Shown: positions 1 to 8,338, numbered from the stretch's first letter. The stretch: DNA of 21,176 nucleotides from Paulinella micropora (GCA_009731375.1 BJOX01000315.1:568421-589596), one strand, 5' to 3'. Numbers and translations: made by a program. Notes: generated from the sequence alone by a model not told the origin.

Positions 1-181
1 CGGGGAAGATCAATCATTTGTAGTTGATTTCCTGCAAGGTACCCGACACTGTGCGGGTAGTAGGGACTTCCTTTTGGGGCCTTCTATGCAGGATGGTTAG
101 AGTCACTCTTCCCTCCCCAACATACTCACTGTAGTCCCTGTTGGGTCGAGGGATGGAGGCGCATGGCCCTCGGGCTCAGCC
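1..181 (+). mobile_element. Probable transposable-element 3' end, truncated by the window edge
   Basis: This is complex, GC-balanced sequence that ends directly in a (TA)n/(TTA)n tract at about 190, as a retroposon body ends in its tail. Its last part shares two short blocks with the SINE at 1885-2152, in the same order and at nearly the same spacing: GATGGAGGCGCATG (152-165, compare 2105-2118) and CAGCCATGACAGA (177-189, compare CAGCCATTGACAGA at 2132-2145). The shared tail suggests two retroposons mobilised by one LINE type, or two diverged members of one superfamily. The 5' end lies outside the window. No coding content is recognised. It could also be a chance unique sequence with a short shared motif. 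Confidence 0.4.
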
Positions 182-189
182 ATGACAGA

Positions 190-190
190 T

Positions 191-236
<46 letters not shown>

Positions 237-276
237 CTATTATTATTATTATTATCATTATTATTATCATTATTTT
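190..276. repeat. (TA)n followed by (TTA)n/(ATT)n microsatellite
   Basis: About 43 bases of alternating TA run into about 40 bases of imperfect TTA/TCA triplets. The tract directly follows the putative retroposon end and may be its tail. Open frames across it read poly-YI or poly-I and are meaningless. Confidence 0.9.
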
Positions 277-350
277 TTCGCAGAGTGATTTGCATACGTA
301 TGGAAACGTTGATGGGACGTGGACACTTGAAGGCGACAACCATCATTGTG

Positions 351-403
<53 letters not shown>

Positions 404-446
404 CTTCTTTCGCAGGGTGATTTACATAGGTAAAAGAAACGTTGAT

Positions 447-480
<34 letters not shown>

Positions 481-684
481 CTTCTTCGCAGGGTGATTTG
501 CATACGTAAAAGAAACGTCGATGATTGTGTGTGTGTGGCTTCTTCGCAGGGTGATTTGCATACGTAAAAGAAACGTTGATGATTGTGTGTGTGTGTGTGT
601 GTGTGTGTGGCTTCTTCGCAGGGTGATTTGCATACGTATAGAAACGTCGATGGTACGTGGACACTAGTGGTGACTCACATGAAA
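262..684 (+). repeat. TG-linked minisatellite with about 50-bp complex unit
   Basis: Five copies of a complex unit (GGCTTCTTCGCAGGGTGATT, then TGCATACGTAAAAGAAACGT, then TGATGATTG) are separated by (TG)n tracts of different length. Unit bodies lie at about 268-345, 402-450, 480-526, 538-584 and 610-684. The first and last copies differ from the three inner ones: both carry a GATGG..ACGTGGACACT extension instead of GATGATTG. The inner copies therefore look like the product of internal expansion between two terminal copies. The TG tracts vary from about 9 to about 40 bases. All open frames here are TG/CA read-through (HTHT or CVCV) and are not genes. Confidence 0.85.
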
Positions 685-740
685 ATAAAAAATGCAAAAG
701 GCTTGCCAATGGTAACATACTCAATACATAATAAAAATAA

Positions 741-897
741 TTGAATTGTAATAAAAATTTTAGTATATATATAAAAAAATATAAAAAAAAAAAATCGAAT
801 GTATATGAATACGTATCGTATATGAATATATTGAAATGATTCATATTCATATACATTCAATTTATTTCCTAAAATTTTTATTGTAATTTTATTATTT
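741..897. repeat. AT-rich nested inverted repeat
   Basis: Two pairs of arms are nested. The outer pair is about 741-765 (AATTGAATTGTAATAAAAAT) against 873-897, and the inner pair is about 795-812 (CGAATGTATATGAATA) against 843-860. Both sit in very AT-rich sequence. The structure could be an AT-rich MITE remnant or simply a cruciform-prone AT region. No clear target-site duplication was seen. Confidence 0.5.
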
Positions 898-943
898 TTT
901 TATTATGCATGTATTTATTCTATCGTATGTAATACATATATCA

Positions 944-1182
944 GGACCTACCTACCTACCTACCTACCTACCTACCTAGGCATACTTAGGTACATATTTG
1001 CATGTGTTGACATAAACTCTAGATGTAACAGCATATACATGTATGTATGTGTGTATGTATGTATGTATGTATGTATGTATGTATGTATGCATGACTTGTA
1101 TGTATGTATGTATATGTATGTATTTATGTATGTATGTATGTATGTATGTATGTATGCATGTATGTATGTATGTATGTATGTA
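944..1182. repeat. (CTAC)n and (GTAT)n tetranucleotide tracts
   Basis: A pure CTAC run (944-977) is followed by a short complex stretch and then an imperfect GTAT/GTGT run (about 1037-1182). The complex bases between them carry no recognisable signal. Confidence 0.9.
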
Positions 1183-1327
1183 CATTTAGTCAATATTCCC
1201 TTTCATACAATTCCATCCCTCATAATGCAAGCGTCAATACATAAACATTCGCAGACATTCACACAAACACATATCGGATATCATTGTGCTATTATTTTTT
1301 ATAGCGCAGACCGAACATATTCACACA

Positions 1328-1369
1328 AGATAGATAGATAGGTAGGTAGATAGATGGGTGGATGGATGT

Positions 1370-1406
<37 letters not shown>

Positions 1407-1484
1407 CAGATAGATAGATAGACAGATAGGCAGATAGATAGATAGGTAGATAGATAGACAGATAGACAGATAGATAGATAGGCA
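1328..1484. repeat. (GATA)n microsatellite with GACA, GGTA and GGCA variants
   Basis: An imperfect GATA array contains interspersed GACA, GGTA, GGCA and GATG units. The opposite strand reads as an uninterrupted LSIY/LSVY frame, which is an artefact. Confidence 0.95.
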
Positions 1485-1498
1485 GAATTATTTAGGCG

Positions 1499-1623
1499 CG
1501 TTCTACACCACCCAGAATTCCGGGTTTCTGGTGCCACTCCCTGGGTTTGCTTCCTGAAAAGCCCTGGCCTGTGGTGGTGCCACTTTCACACCCAGAACCC
1601 GGAAATCTGGGTGGTGTAGAACG
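1499..1623. mobile_element. Small hairpin element (MITE-like), 125 bp
   Basis: Terminal inverted repeats of about 33 bp, starting CGTTCTACACCACCCAGA at 1499-1531 and mirrored at 1590-1623, enclose a short loop region. The loop has a further partial symmetry around GTGCCAC. The arms differ at only a few positions. It sits between a GATA array and a dispersed repeat. It has no coding capacity. The size and terminal symmetry suit a MITE, but I could not define a target-site duplication, so the class is unassigned. Confidence 0.6.
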
Positions 1624-1629
1624 GATATT

Positions 1630-1683
1630 ACACAATGGATGATGTGTGTGCAGGGCCTTCAAGACAAACAGGGAAGATCATCG

Positions 1684-1684
<1 letters not shown>
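1630..1684 (+). repeat. Dispersed repeat fragment, copy 1 (see 2266-2321)
   Basis: This 55-bp stretch (ACACAATG.ATGATGTGTGTG, then AGGGCCTTCAAGAC, then AAGATCATCGC) recurs at 2266-2321 with a few substitutions. Copy 1 runs straight into the ATT array at 1686. Copy 2 continues into the complex core. The ATT-SINE-ATT block may therefore have been inserted into, or copied next to, a pre-existing element. Confidence 0.65.
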
Positions 1685-1685
<1 letters not shown>

Positions 1686-1722
<37 letters not shown>

Positions 1723-1765
1723 CATAATTATTATTATTATTATTATTATTATTATTTTATTATTA

Positions 1766-1826
<61 letters not shown>

Positions 1827-1844
1827 CACTAATATTATCATTAC

Positions 1845-1884
<40 letters not shown>
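1686..1884. repeat. (ATT)n array upstream of the SINE
   Basis: About 200 bases of ATT triplets with occasional ATC, ACT and GTT variants end exactly at the SINE head. Its mirror image, an AAT array, lies beyond the opposite SINE copy at 3354-3502. Confidence 0.95.
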
Positions 1885-2152
1885 GGACACCGTGATAGCC
1901 CAGTGGTCAAGTTCTACCATCTGGGCCCTGTCGCCAGTTCGATTCCCGTCGGTGCCACCAGTATTTTCATTGAACATACCGGTCTATTTCTGGACCAGTA
2001 TTTTCATTGAACATACCGGCCCGTCTGGAAGTGTTGGAACTGCCCTTGCGGGGGTGTCATTAGAGCTTATCGTCAATTCTTCGTACTCCCCTCACGGGTG
2101 AGACGATGGAGGCGCATGTGCAGAAATGCATCAGCCATTGACAGAGAAGCAC
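1885..2152 (+). mobile_element. tRNA-derived SINE, copy 1
   Basis: The first 76 bases resemble a tRNA. A pol III box A (TAGCCCAGTGG, 1896-1906) and box B (AGTTCGATTCC, 1936-1946, one base from consensus) are correctly ordered and spaced. The candidate acceptor arm GACACCG (1886-1892) pairs with CGGTGCC (1950-1956) with one mismatch, and it is followed by ACCA (1957-1960), as in a mature tRNA end. The T-arm does not pair well, so this is a degenerate tRNA-like head rather than a tRNA gene. The body holds a partial tandem duplication of about 37 bp (starting CCAGTATTTTCATTGAACAT at 1958 and again at 1995). The element ends CAGCCATTGACAGAGAAGCA. and then an (ATT)n tail. Box A/box B architecture with a simple-repeat tail is the established hallmark of SINEs. 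The source tRNA and the partner LINE were not identified. Confidence 0.8.
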
Positions 2153-2166
2153 TATTATTATTATTA

Positions 2167-2221
<55 letters not shown>
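2153..2221. repeat. (ATT)n tail of SINE copy 1
   Basis: ATT triplets follow the SINE 3' end directly, as expected of a retroposon tail, and stop at the left arm of the palindromic core. Confidence 0.9.
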
Positions 2222-2225
<4 letters not shown>

Positions 2226-2375
2226 CTGAACGATCTCAACTACAGCTACTAGCTTGTCCTGTTATCACACAATGCATGATGTGTGTGTAGGGCCTTCAAG
2301 ACCAAACAGTCAAGATCATCGCTGCAGAAGCGCCCAGGAAGCTGGCCGAGTGATGCACAAGAGAAGTTCCTAACG

Positions 2376-2558
2376 CTTAAGTACAATGAGCAATGACTTC
2401 AAGCGCTTCGATCTCAGCCAATAGTTGTATCCATCACGCGTCTTATGGCTCATTAGAAAGCTCTTGATCAGAGCTTTTGAACGAGCCACTGCACAAACAA
2501 CAAACATGAGAAATAGCTGAGATCGAAGCGCTTGAAGTCGTTGCTCGTTGTGCTTAAG
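2376..2558. repeat. Hairpin with 43-bp arms
   Basis: The left arm 2376-2418 (starts CTTAAGTACAATGAGCAATG, ends CGATCTCAGC) matches the reverse complement of 2516-2558 with three T/C differences. These differences would be tolerated as G-U pairs in at least one transcribed strand. The loop contains a smaller perfect stem (AAAGCTCT at 2458-2465 against AGAGCTTT at 2470-2477). Confidence 0.85.
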
Positions 2559-2747
2559 AACTACTAACTTCTCAAGACAAGCTAGTAGCTGTAGTTGAGG
2601 CTGCGATACGCCTAGGAAGCTTGCCGAGTGATATACAAGTTTAATGATTTATAGTTGGACTGGACAGGGGCTTATGGGACCTCAAGTACGTGTGTCCTTG
2701 CTCGCCCCTTAGCACTTGAAGGAACGATGGACAGGTAGGTACACACA

Positions 2748-2889
2748 TAAAAGCATTCACCGCCAATTACCTAGGTAATTACCCTTGATGTGGTTGGCTT
2801 CCCGGGGAAATTCCCTGAATTTTGGAATTTCCCCAGGAAGCTAACCACAACAAGGGTAATTTCCTAGGTAATTGGCGGTGAATGCTTTA
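2748..2889. repeat. Long near-perfect hairpin, about 66-bp arms
   Basis: The left arm 2748-2814 and right arm 2824-2889 are reverse complements with about four substitutions and one A indel, separated by a 9-base loop. Key matching blocks are GCATTCACCGCCAATTACCT, ATTACCCTTG and GGGGAAATTCC. Such a compact perfect stem suits a small MITE or a hairpin-RNA precursor; the sequence alone cannot say which. Confidence 0.85.
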
Positions 2890-2984
2890 TGTGACAGAGC
2901 TTCGATGTCAGAGTTGGTTTTTGGTTGAGGCTAGGTGCCTAAAAGACAAGCCAGTAGCTGTAGTTGAGATGGTTCAGTTGAATG

Positions 2985-3011
2985 ATAATAATAATGATAA
3001 TAATAATAATG

Positions 3012-3044
<33 letters not shown>

Positions 3045-3085
3045 GTAAATAATAAATTAATAAATTAATAATAATAATAATAATA
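2985..3085. repeat. (AAT)n array, tail of SINE copy 2 (minus strand)
   Basis: AAT triplets with TAAATTAATA interruptions link the right arm of the core to the 3' end of the inverted SINE. This is the mirror image of 2153-2221. Confidence 0.9.
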
Positions 3086-3353
3086 GTGCTTCTCTGTCAA
3101 TGGCTGATGCATTTCTGCACATGCGCCTCCATCGTCTCACCCGTGAGGGGAGTACGAACAATTGACGATAAGCTCTAATGACACCCCCGCAAGGGCAGTT
3201 CCAACACTTCCAGACGGGCCGGTATGTTCAATGAAAATACTGGTCCAGAAATAGACCGGTATGTTCAATGAAAATACTGGTGGCACCGACGGGAATCGAA
3301 CTGGCGACAGGGCCCAGATGGTAGAACTTGACCACTGGGCTATCACGGTGTCC
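3086..3353 (-). mobile_element. tRNA-derived SINE, copy 2 (inverted)
   Basis: This is the reverse complement of the copy at 1885-2152. I compared them base by base and found one difference in 268 (within the AATTCT/AATTGT stretch, near 3160). Box A, box B, the CCA-like end and the internal 37-bp partial duplication are all kept. The head faces outward (right), so the two SINEs are tail to tail. This near identity contrasts with the more diverged arms of the core between them. It implies either a recent duplication or conversion, or two recent insertions of one young subfamily. Confidence 0.8.
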
Positions 3354-3424
3354 ATAATAATAATAATAATAATAACAATAATAATAATAATAATAACAAT
3401 AACAACAACAACAACAACAACAAC

Positions 3425-3502
<78 letters not shown>
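3354..3502. repeat. (AAT)n/(AAC)n array beyond SINE copy 2
   Basis: About 150 bases of AAT triplets, with an AAC-rich block near 3396-3425, form the mirror image of the ATT array at 1686-1884. Confidence 0.95.
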
Positions 3503-3540
3503 CCATTCGGATCCTTCTTTAGCTGTTCTCCCTTGAAATA

Positions 3541-3866
<326 letters not shown>

Positions 3867-5133
3867 ATAGTACTACGTATTTCAAGATCAGTCCCACGTT
3901 CGTCTCTCTCTCCTGAAAACTCTTGATAACATAGCAGTAAGTAAGCACTAATGAATGTCAACTGTATGTTTCGTTCTCAGCCAGTGCTTGCAGTTCGCGT
4001 CATGTAACACATTTTGCATTAGTTCTAGTTATGTCACACACAGAAACCCGCTCTACTGCTCTAAGGTGTGCAACGTACTCATCCATCATTGAGCTATTCT
4101 AACCCTTGCTTAAGAGCCAGTGCGAGTTCTTCAAATATTCTTTGCATGATTTCAAATTGTCAGAGATGTACTAACTTGTTCAATACTTGACACGGTTTGC
4201 TCATCACGATGTCAATTTAGTAAACTTTCAATGACTTCAGAGCATTGAAGCGGCGCGACAGCACTGTTCAAGTTTAATTTTTTTTTTTTTTTTTTAACTA
4301 CCTTATAACTCTTCCATTCTCAGTAGTATCTCTCAAGTTCAAGTTCTTAGGCTTCTTCCGGCCACAGTAAGTCCAACTTGGAAAAAAAAGAAAAATCATT
4401 GTGAAATCCTCCTTAGTCTTCCCCTTCCGAAGTTCTGTTCAAAACCTTTTTTTTCAAGTTTCAACTTCCGTTTATATATATATATTATATATATATGTAT
4501 ATCTATATAAAATTTTTTACGCAACCCGTGGCACCGTGTCGTTTTTTGTTTTTTTTTTTCACTTAACGACTTTTATATACCGTCCGATGGTTCTGGCTGG
4601 TTCTCGGTCCCAAGTTCGGCGATAAGTTCACGCCCAATCCCCAGAAACTTCAACATTCACAAGGGCCTGAGCCAAGAAATATCAGCCACTATTTTACGAG
4701 GCCAGGCCGGGAAGTCACAGTTTGGTGGAGCCTGCGGCGTAGTATATATTAATAACTGTTAGTGACTGGTACTGAGCAATAACTTGAAGTGGGAACTTCA
4801 AGCCTCCGCCTTACTTAACCTCTCACAGTCTTCTCCCTGGCCCCCGCCCGCTCAGACTGTAGCTGAGTCACACTCTGCTATTTTCTCTCTTACTACTTGA
4901 ACTTCAATCTTTGTTCACCCCTGTTTTTCAACCGACTATTCAAGTAGCGTCCGTTCGCCCGCTCTGAGGCCTTACATGCTTCCTTTTCAGCTCTACGAAA
5001 ACGTCTGAGCATGCGTTCTTGAATTATTAAAGTGTGACTACTGAAGTTCGCAATGTTCATACAGCCTCGGACGGTATGGAAAAAAAATCACAGTGACTTT
5101 TTTTCAAGTTTTTTTTTCACTGAATCAAGCAGG
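3867..5133. other. Repeat-poor stretch, no gene recognised
   Basis: This is the longest stretch without dominant simple repeats. It holds short poly-T runs (for example 4278-4295), a TA-rich patch near 4472-4511 and otherwise complex sequence. Open frames are short (the longest is about 74 codons at 4401-4625 on the plus strand) and crossed by homopolymers, with no recognisable motif. I see no convincing splice-site-bounded exon, tRNA or promoter. It may be intronic, intergenic or decayed repeat. Confidence 0.6.
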
Positions 5134-5233
5134 TTTTTTTTTTTTTTTTTTTTTTTTTTAATCATATAATAATTTTATTGATTAATATTGATTAATATTA
5201 ATATTATATTATTATATTAATAATAAAAATTAA

Positions 5234-5282
<49 letters not shown>
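5134..5282. repeat. Poly-T, AT-rich and (ATT)n tract
   Basis: A run of about 26 T (5134-5159) leads into AT-rich sequence with repeated TTGATTAATA and then a pure ATT array that ends at the MITE boundary. Confidence 0.9.
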
Positions 5283-5285
<3 letters not shown>

Positions 5286-5557
5286 GCTGTTGACATTCAA
5301 GACAACAAAAAAAATTGATTTTTCTGTTTTGGTTGGAATTTCAGTTTTGGTTGGAATTTTGATTTGGGGTGAAAATTTGAATTTTTCAAATTAACTGCTA
5401 TATTCGTCCGCAAAATATCGTAAATTTTCGCGAAATGTTACTGTTAAATTTGAAAATTTGAATTTTTGTCACAAAAATGAAAAACTGTCACAAAAATGAA
5501 AATCTGACACAAAAATGAAAACTAATTTTTGTTGTTGTCTTGAATGTCAACAGCAAT
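5283..5557. mobile_element. MITE-like element, 275 bp
   Basis: The terminal inverted repeats are about 28 bp: ATTGCTGTTGACATTCAAGA from 5283, mirrored by TCTTGAATGTCAACAGCAAT ending at 5557. The interior is AT-rich and non-coding, with two copies of TTTTGGTTGGAATTT and three copies of a CACAAAAATGAAAA unit (about 5470-5520). The left end abuts an ATT array and the right end reads ATTAG, so the target duplication (TA or ATT) is ambiguous. Terminal symmetry, small size and lack of coding capacity fit a non-autonomous DNA transposon; the superfamily is not assigned. Confidence 0.7.
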
Positions 5558-5559
5558 AT

Positions 5560-6070
5560 TAGTAAATATGCCTTGGAGTGTTGACTGACATATTTGAGGG
5601 AAATCCCGATGAAAAAACCTAGTCACACTTGCTAAACAGAGTTCCAGCCCAATGGCCTTAAGGCGTTAAACTGTGACGCCAACTCATAACCCTTTGGTGG
5701 TAGATGCTGGGGACGAGGGTCGTTGCGCGCGTATAAGATCTTAAACTCCGCATATGCTGGTAGATAGCACAGGACCCAGCAGACACCAGATTGTTATGGG
5801 TGGGGTTTCGAGGCAGCTCTAGCAACCGCGCTTGGTGTACTATGATGCACTTGCACATTCGGTGACGTCTTGCAAGAGGTCACGGTTGCTGGGACTGCGG
5901 AATAACCTCGGCTTAGTGCAGTATTGCCCTCAGGAGCTCCGGGCCATCGGTGGCCCCGATCATCAGGCGAGAGACTGACACGGGGGGGTGGAGGACCTCG
6001 AACAAGGGTATTGGAGGCTTATGTCCGTTGAGGATATGGCATTAGCTGCATCAGTACGCCGCCTCAGATA
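5560..6070 (+). repeat. About 500-bp tandem unit, copy 1
   Basis: This unit begins TAGTAAATATGCC and ends CCTCAGATA, where the second copy begins. It is GC-balanced with no recognisable protein or RNA motif. The longest frame (5658-5858, minus strand, about 66 codons) is kept in part in copy 2 but resembles nothing I recognise and contains no usable motif. It may be a fragment of a larger dispersed element. Confidence 0.8.
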
Positions 6071-6567
6071 TAGTAAATCTGCCTTGCCGGAGTGTTGACT
6101 GTTACATATTTGAGGGAAATCCCGATGAAAAAACCTAGTCACACTTGCTAAACAGAGTTCCAGCCCAATGGCATCAAGGCGTTAAACTGTGACGCCAACT
6201 CATAACCCTTTGGTGGTAGATGCTGGGGAGGAGGGTCGTTGCGCGCGTAAAAGATCTTAAACTCCGCATATGCTGGTTGATAGCCCAGGACCCAGCAGAC
6301 ACCAGATTGTTATGGGTGGGGTTTCGAGGCAGCTCTAGCAACCGCGCTTCTATGATGCACTTGCACATTCGGTGACGTCTTGCAAGAGGTTGCTGGGACT
6401 GCGGAATAACCTCGGCTTAGTGCAGTCTTGCCCTCAGGAGCTCCATCGGTGGCCCCGATCATCAGGCGAGAGACTGACACGGGGGGGTGGAGGACCTCGA
6501 ACAAGGGTATTGGAGGCTTATGTCAGTTGAGGATATGCCATTAGCTGCATCAGTACGCCTCAGATAT

Positions 6568-6570
<3 letters not shown>
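6071..6570 (+). repeat. About 500-bp tandem unit, copy 2
   Basis: This is a direct tandem duplicate of 5560-6070. It begins TAGTAAATCTGCC and ends CCTCAGATATAGT, running into an ATT array. Relative to copy 1 it has substitutions and several short deletions: within the TTGGTGTACTATGATG stretch, within AGGTCACGGTTGCT, in CTCCGGGCCATCGG and in ACGCCGCCTCAG. Several deletions remove one of two short direct repeats, as slippage does. The deletions shift all reading frames, which argues against a coding role. Confidence 0.8.
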
Positions 6571-6664
<94 letters not shown>

Positions 6665-6718
6665 TGTTATTCAGCCATTGACAGAGAAGCAGTATTATTA
6701 CTGTTATTATTATTATTA

Positions 6719-6796
<78 letters not shown>

Positions 6797-6797
6797 C
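6571..6797. repeat. (ATT)n arrays around a SINE-tail fragment
   Basis: Two ATT arrays flank a short complex island at about 6663-6697. Within it, CAGCCATTGACAGAGAAGCA (6672-6691) matches the 3' end of the SINE at 2132-2151 exactly. This is a third, almost completely truncated member of that family or the tail of a related retroposon. Confidence 0.85.
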
Positions 6798-6818
6798 GCA
6801 ATCACTGTTTTCAAGTTA

Positions 6819-7375
6819 ATAGAATACTAATACTTGCCACTCGTAGGAAGCAGAAGAGATAAAATGGAAGAGATCATGATCCGGCCAAGAGATATTATAC
6901 AAAACTTGAAGAGCATCGGAAAACATGATCGCGCAACCACAACCTTTTCACTGCCACGGTGACTTGTAGGCAGATGAAGTTTGAAGAGAAGTCGAAGACT
7001 AAGTACCGGACACGGTAATATTGAAAACAAGCGTTAATCACTTATTATTAATATTAATCAAGTTGAAAAGTTGCTCAGTGGAAAAAGTAAGTAGGAAAGT
7101 GTCTGTCTCCGACATGTTGCACAATATATTAATAGTATGCATGCTATTTATGTATAATAGCGTTTACCACTAATTAGTTGATAGCTTCAGCGTCACGTAG
7201 GAAACGCATCAAGTTTTTATTACTAATAGAGAATACAATCATGCCACTCGTATGAATGAGTGCGAAACTTGATCACATAGCCTTATCATATCTTCGTTTT
7301 GTATCTCTTGATACCTCTTCCATTTTATCTCTTCTGCTTCCCACTCAGCTCTACGAATGGCAAGTATTCTATTAA
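6819..7375. repeat. Widely spaced inverted repeat, about 55-bp arms
   Basis: The left arm at about 6819-6875 (AATAGAATAC..TACTTGCCA, then AGCAGAAGAGATAAAATGGA) is the reverse complement of about 7312-7375, with a few indels (the right arm has an extra CTCAGCT-like stretch). The loop of about 435 bp is unremarkable, AT-rich and without a gene. It also contains a partial GCCACTCGTA match at about 7242. It may be a decayed fold-back element or two inverted copies of a dispersed repeat. Confidence 0.65.
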
Positions 7376-7441
7376 AACGTTGCCTGCGTACAACAAATGG
7401 CTCTGCTGCTTGGTTGATTGATGGATTGATGGACGTGTCGA

Positions 7442-7511
7442 TTGTTACATACATACAGACACACACGTATGTATACATGTATCAATATATGTACATACAT
7501 GCATATAAGCT

Positions 7512-7545
<34 letters not shown>

Positions 7546-7570
7546 CATACATACATATAAGCTTATATAT
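7442..7570. repeat. TACA/TATA tract with a duplicated AAGCTTATATAT unit
   Basis: GTACATACATGCATATAAGC at about 7490 and GTACATACATACATATAAGC at about 7542 form an imperfect direct repeat around a pure TA tract. Both contain the HindIII-like palindrome TATAAGCTTATA. Confidence 0.8.
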
Positions 7571-7680
7571 GTAGTTGTAGCAACACTGAATAAGTCCTCT
7601 CGGATTGCTGTCAAAGAACACGCATGTGTGTAGACGTGCATCTGTGTCCAAGATTACCTTATCCTAACCTTTTCACATGA

Positions 7681-7750
7681 CGCGTGTGTGTTTGTGTGTG
7701 TGTGTGTGTGTGTCAGTATCTTTGTGTGTGTGTGTGTGTGTGTGTATGTT

Positions 7751-7806
<56 letters not shown>
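7681..7806. repeat. (TG)n-(TA)n-(TG)n compound microsatellite
   Basis: TG runs flank a pure TA run (about 7753-7789). All frames through it (CVCV, IYIY, HTHT) are artefacts. Confidence 0.95.
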
Positions 7807-7807
<1 letters not shown>

Positions 7808-7940
7808 GTCGTTTCGAGGCCATGCGCAGAATAAGCAAAAAATGATTTGGAATTCTCAACATAGTCCTCATAATAATTATGTGTTTGGGTATTACTGTCT
7901 GTATGTCTATATGTATTTCTGTCGAAATTCAATTAGAGGT

Positions 7941-7941
<1 letters not shown>

Positions 7942-7977
<36 letters not shown>

Positions 7978-7988
7978 GNNNNNNNNNN
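7942..7988. other. Poly-T run ending in an assembly gap
   Basis: A run of about 35 T is followed by GG and ten N (7979-7988). The assembler stopped at a homopolymer, so both the run length and the join are unreliable. Confidence 0.95.
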
Positions 7989-8059
7989 TTGCGAGACCAA
8001 ACCCATAACTTACTTGAAAGCCCTCTTCCTGACCTTGTCTGTCTACGCTGTCTTCAGAA

Positions 8060-8190
8060 TCATCCTTTTGCCATACCACTGACATCGCCAAAAATTTTGA
8101 CAAATTTTTCGCCAAATTCGCCGTATTTTTGAGAAATTTGCTAATTTTTGCTAAATTTGCAGTGTTTTTCGAGAAATTTGCCAATTCCCC
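8060..8190. repeat. Degenerate short tandem of AAATTTGC-like units
   Basis: Units resembling GAGAAATTTGC, GCTAAATTTGC and GACAAATTTTTCGCC recur several times, with two clear copies of TTTTTNGAGAAATTTGC about 40 bp apart. It is an old, diverged minisatellite. The open frame on the minus strand shows the same periodicity and is not a convincing gene. Confidence 0.6.
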
Positions 8191-8337
8191 GTCAGTCGTG
8201 TATGAAGTGATAACCGGTAACTTGGTCGCAGGTAGCGGTAGTGATTGTTAAATACATCTGTGTCTGAACATGGCGCATGATGTCTAACCCCATGATTGAA
8301 CACTCATGACTGGTTCTTGACGTAGCGGTAGGTGCCT

Positions 8338-8338
<1 letters not shown>

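Larger units (their letters stand above)
2222..2983. mobile_element. Palindromic core between the two SINEs
   Basis: The ends are inverted repeats of each other: about 2222-2259 (CTCAACTACAGCTACTAGCT) against about 2943-2981, with a few mismatches. The same sequence occurs a third time at 2574-2599, in the orientation of the right arm. Inside are two separate hairpins (2376-2558 and 2748-2889) and an imperfect direct repeat (CAGGAAGCTGGCCGAGTGAT near 2334; CTAGGAAGCTTGCCGAGTGA near 2611). No open frame resembles a protein. The design fits a fold-back type element or a MITE cluster; whether it moves as a unit is unknown. Confidence 0.6.

Noticed and set aside
182-856. Open frames of 70-144 codons on both strands (HTHT, CVCV, IYIY)
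   Set aside because: They are translations of TG/CA and TA microsatellites, overlap in several frames and have no non-repeat domain.
1886-1960. A functional tRNA gene
   Set aside because: Box A, box B and an acceptor-like arm are present, but the T-arm pairs poorly and the sequence continues as a conserved SINE body present in two copies.
1639-2101. Frames of 99-151 codons with poly-I, poly-Y or poly-N and a short GHRDSPVVKF-like tail
   Set aside because: They read through ATT repeats into the SINE. The same tail appears at 3137-3506 only because the SINE is duplicated in inverse.
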